14,773 nucleotides of DNA from Nocardioidaceae bacterium (lineage in GTDB: Bacteria > Actinomycetota > Actinomycetes > Propionibacteriales > Nocardioidaceae). The stretch is from the NCBI GenBank assembly GCA_013811715.1, contig JACCUS010000142.1:1-14773 (forward strand), written 5' to 3'. Shown one piece after another: positions 13,911 to 14,773 of this stretch. Positions within the stretch are counted from its first letter, which is position 1; every line of letters starts with the position of its first letter. The notes below the pieces were generated by a model that was not told the origin of the DNA, made no database searches, and worked only from the letters and a program-made list of their open reading frames with translations. The position numbers and the translations under genes are program-made.

Positions 13911-14773
13911 ATGCCTGTCAACGCTGATGCCTACACCCATGGCGAGTCCGAGTTCGACGACCGCATCCTCGACTCCGCTGAGGCCGAGTGGCCGGCAGAA
14001 GCGGGCCGCTACCGGCTGATCGCGTCGCTCGCGTGCCCCTGGGCGAGCCGGGCGGTGCTCGTACGCCGGCTGCTGGGGCTGGAGGACGCCATCAGCCTGG
14101 GGATCGTCGACCCGATCCAAGACGAGCGATCGTGGCGCTTCACCCTCGACCCCGACGACCGCGACCCCGTGCTCGGGGTCGGCTTCTTGCACGAGGCGTA
14201 CGACAACCGCCGCACCGACTACTCGAACGGCGTCAGCGTGCCCGCGATGGTCGACATCCCCAGCCGGAAGCTGGTCACAAACGACTTCCACCAGATCACC
14301 CTCGACATGTCCTTGCAGTGGACCGCCCACCACCGCGACGGCGCACCCGAGCTGTATCCCGAGGCCTGGCGCGACGAGATCGACGAGGTGATGGCCCGGG
14401 TCTATCGCGACCTCAACGACGCGGTGTACGGCGCCGGCTTCGCCCGCAGCCAACGCGCCTACGAGAAGTCCTACAACGCCATTTTCGACTGCCTGGACTG
14501 GCTGCACGACCGGCTGGCAGGTCAGCGTTATCTGGTCGGTGACCACGTGACGGAGGCCGACGTGCGCCTCTTCACGACACTGGTGCGCTTCGACACGGTG
14601 TACCAAGGCCACTTCAAGTGCAACCGCAACAAGCTGGCCGAGGACGAGGTGCTGTGGGCCTACCTGCGCGACCTGTGCCAGACACCGGGCTTCGGTGACA
14701 CCGTCAACCAGCGCCACGTCAAGAACCACTACTACCAGGTGCAGAGCGATGTGAACCCGTCGAAGATCGTTCC
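13911..14773 (+). CDS. Glutathionyl-hydroquinone-reductase-like protein (3' end outside window)
   Basis: The frame is open from the ATG at 13911 to the window edge, giving 287 residues. Family members are about 320-330 residues, so perhaps 30-45 are missing. The protein has an N-terminal thioredoxin fold with the diagnostic S-L-A-C42-P-W-A-S (catalytic C42) and a GST-like helical C-terminal domain with R-Y-L-V-G-D-H-V-T-E-A-D-V-R-L-F and G-H-F-K-C-N-R-N-K-L. The family removes thiol groups from thiol-conjugated hydroquinones. In actinobacteria, which generally lack glutathione, mycothiol is the likelier thiol (inference). The usual N-E-S of the thiol site is replaced by T-N-D-F (123-126). The start is supported by AAGGTGG four bases upstream. 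It stands alone after a 203-base gap, so it probably has its own promoter. Confidence 0.85.
   Translation, partial: MPVNADAYTHGESEFDDRILDSAEAEWPAEAGRYRLIASLACPWASRAVLVRRLLGLEDAISLGIVDPIQDERSWRFTLDPDDRDPVLGVGFLHEAYDNRRTDYSNGVSVPAMVDIPSRKLVTNDFHQITLDMSLQWTAHHRDGAPELYPEAWRDEIDEVMARVYRDLNDAVYGAGFARSQRAYEKSYNAIFDCLDWLHDRLAGQRYLVGDHVTEADVRLFTTLVRFDTVYQGHFKCNRNKLAEDEVLWAYLRDLCQTPGFGDTVNQRHVKNHYYQVQSDVNPSKIV

Overview
The window reads as chromosomal DNA of a GC-rich actinomycete. The grounds are very strong G/C preference at third codon positions, frequent GTG starts, short or overlapping gene junctions, a leaderless-looking promoter, and a gene pair for 10-methyl branched fatty acids, which are typical of mycolic-acid and nocardioform actinobacteria (Mycobacterium, Nocardioides and relatives). 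The genus cannot be fixed from this sequence. No mobile element, tRNA, rRNA or CRISPR array is visible. No stretch over 300 bases lacks a gene; the largest gaps are 13708-13910, 772-911, 10927-11035 and 9526-9607, and each holds a hairpin, inverted repeat or candidate promoter.

Layout. (1) 1-771 (+): the C-terminal end of a protein resembling the non-catalytic part of SpoIVB/S55-type exported peptidases, followed by a GC hairpin terminator. (2) 9525 down to 912 (-): a compact eight-gene purine catabolic operon in the order OHCU decarboxylase, 5-hydroxyisourate hydrolase, urate oxidase, xanthine dehydrogenase FAD subunit, xanthine dehydrogenase 2Fe-2S subunit, 8-oxoguanine-type deaminase, xanthine dehydrogenase molybdenum subunit, adenine deaminase. 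Five of its seven internal junctions are 4-bp ATGA/GTGA overlaps or a 3-4 bp gap combined with a strong Shine-Dalgarno sequence, so translational coupling is likely. (3) 10926 down to 9608 (-): a haem-oxygenase-fold iron-containing redox enzyme overlapping by 4 bp with a small CDGSH iron-sulfur protein. (4) 11036-13707 (+), divergent: a FAD-dependent reductase and an SAM-dependent methyltransferase matching the TmsA/TmsB (BfaA/BfaB) pair that makes 10-methylstearic (tuberculostearic) acid. (5) 13911 to the window end (+): a glutathionyl-hydroquinone-reductase-like protein, cut off by the edge.

How they work together. The purine operon encodes a near-complete route: adenine to hypoxanthine (Ade), hypoxanthine to xanthine to urate (PucCDE), 8-oxoguanine directly to urate (deaminase), then urate to 5-hydroxyisourate to OHCU to (S)-allantoin. 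Allantoin breakdown, the molybdenum cofactor maturation factors and a dedicated regulator are not in the window. The most intriguing unit is the HO-like enzyme/CDGSH pair. Its substrate is unknown, and it sits head-to-head with the branched-fatty-acid genes and directly upstream of the purine operon.
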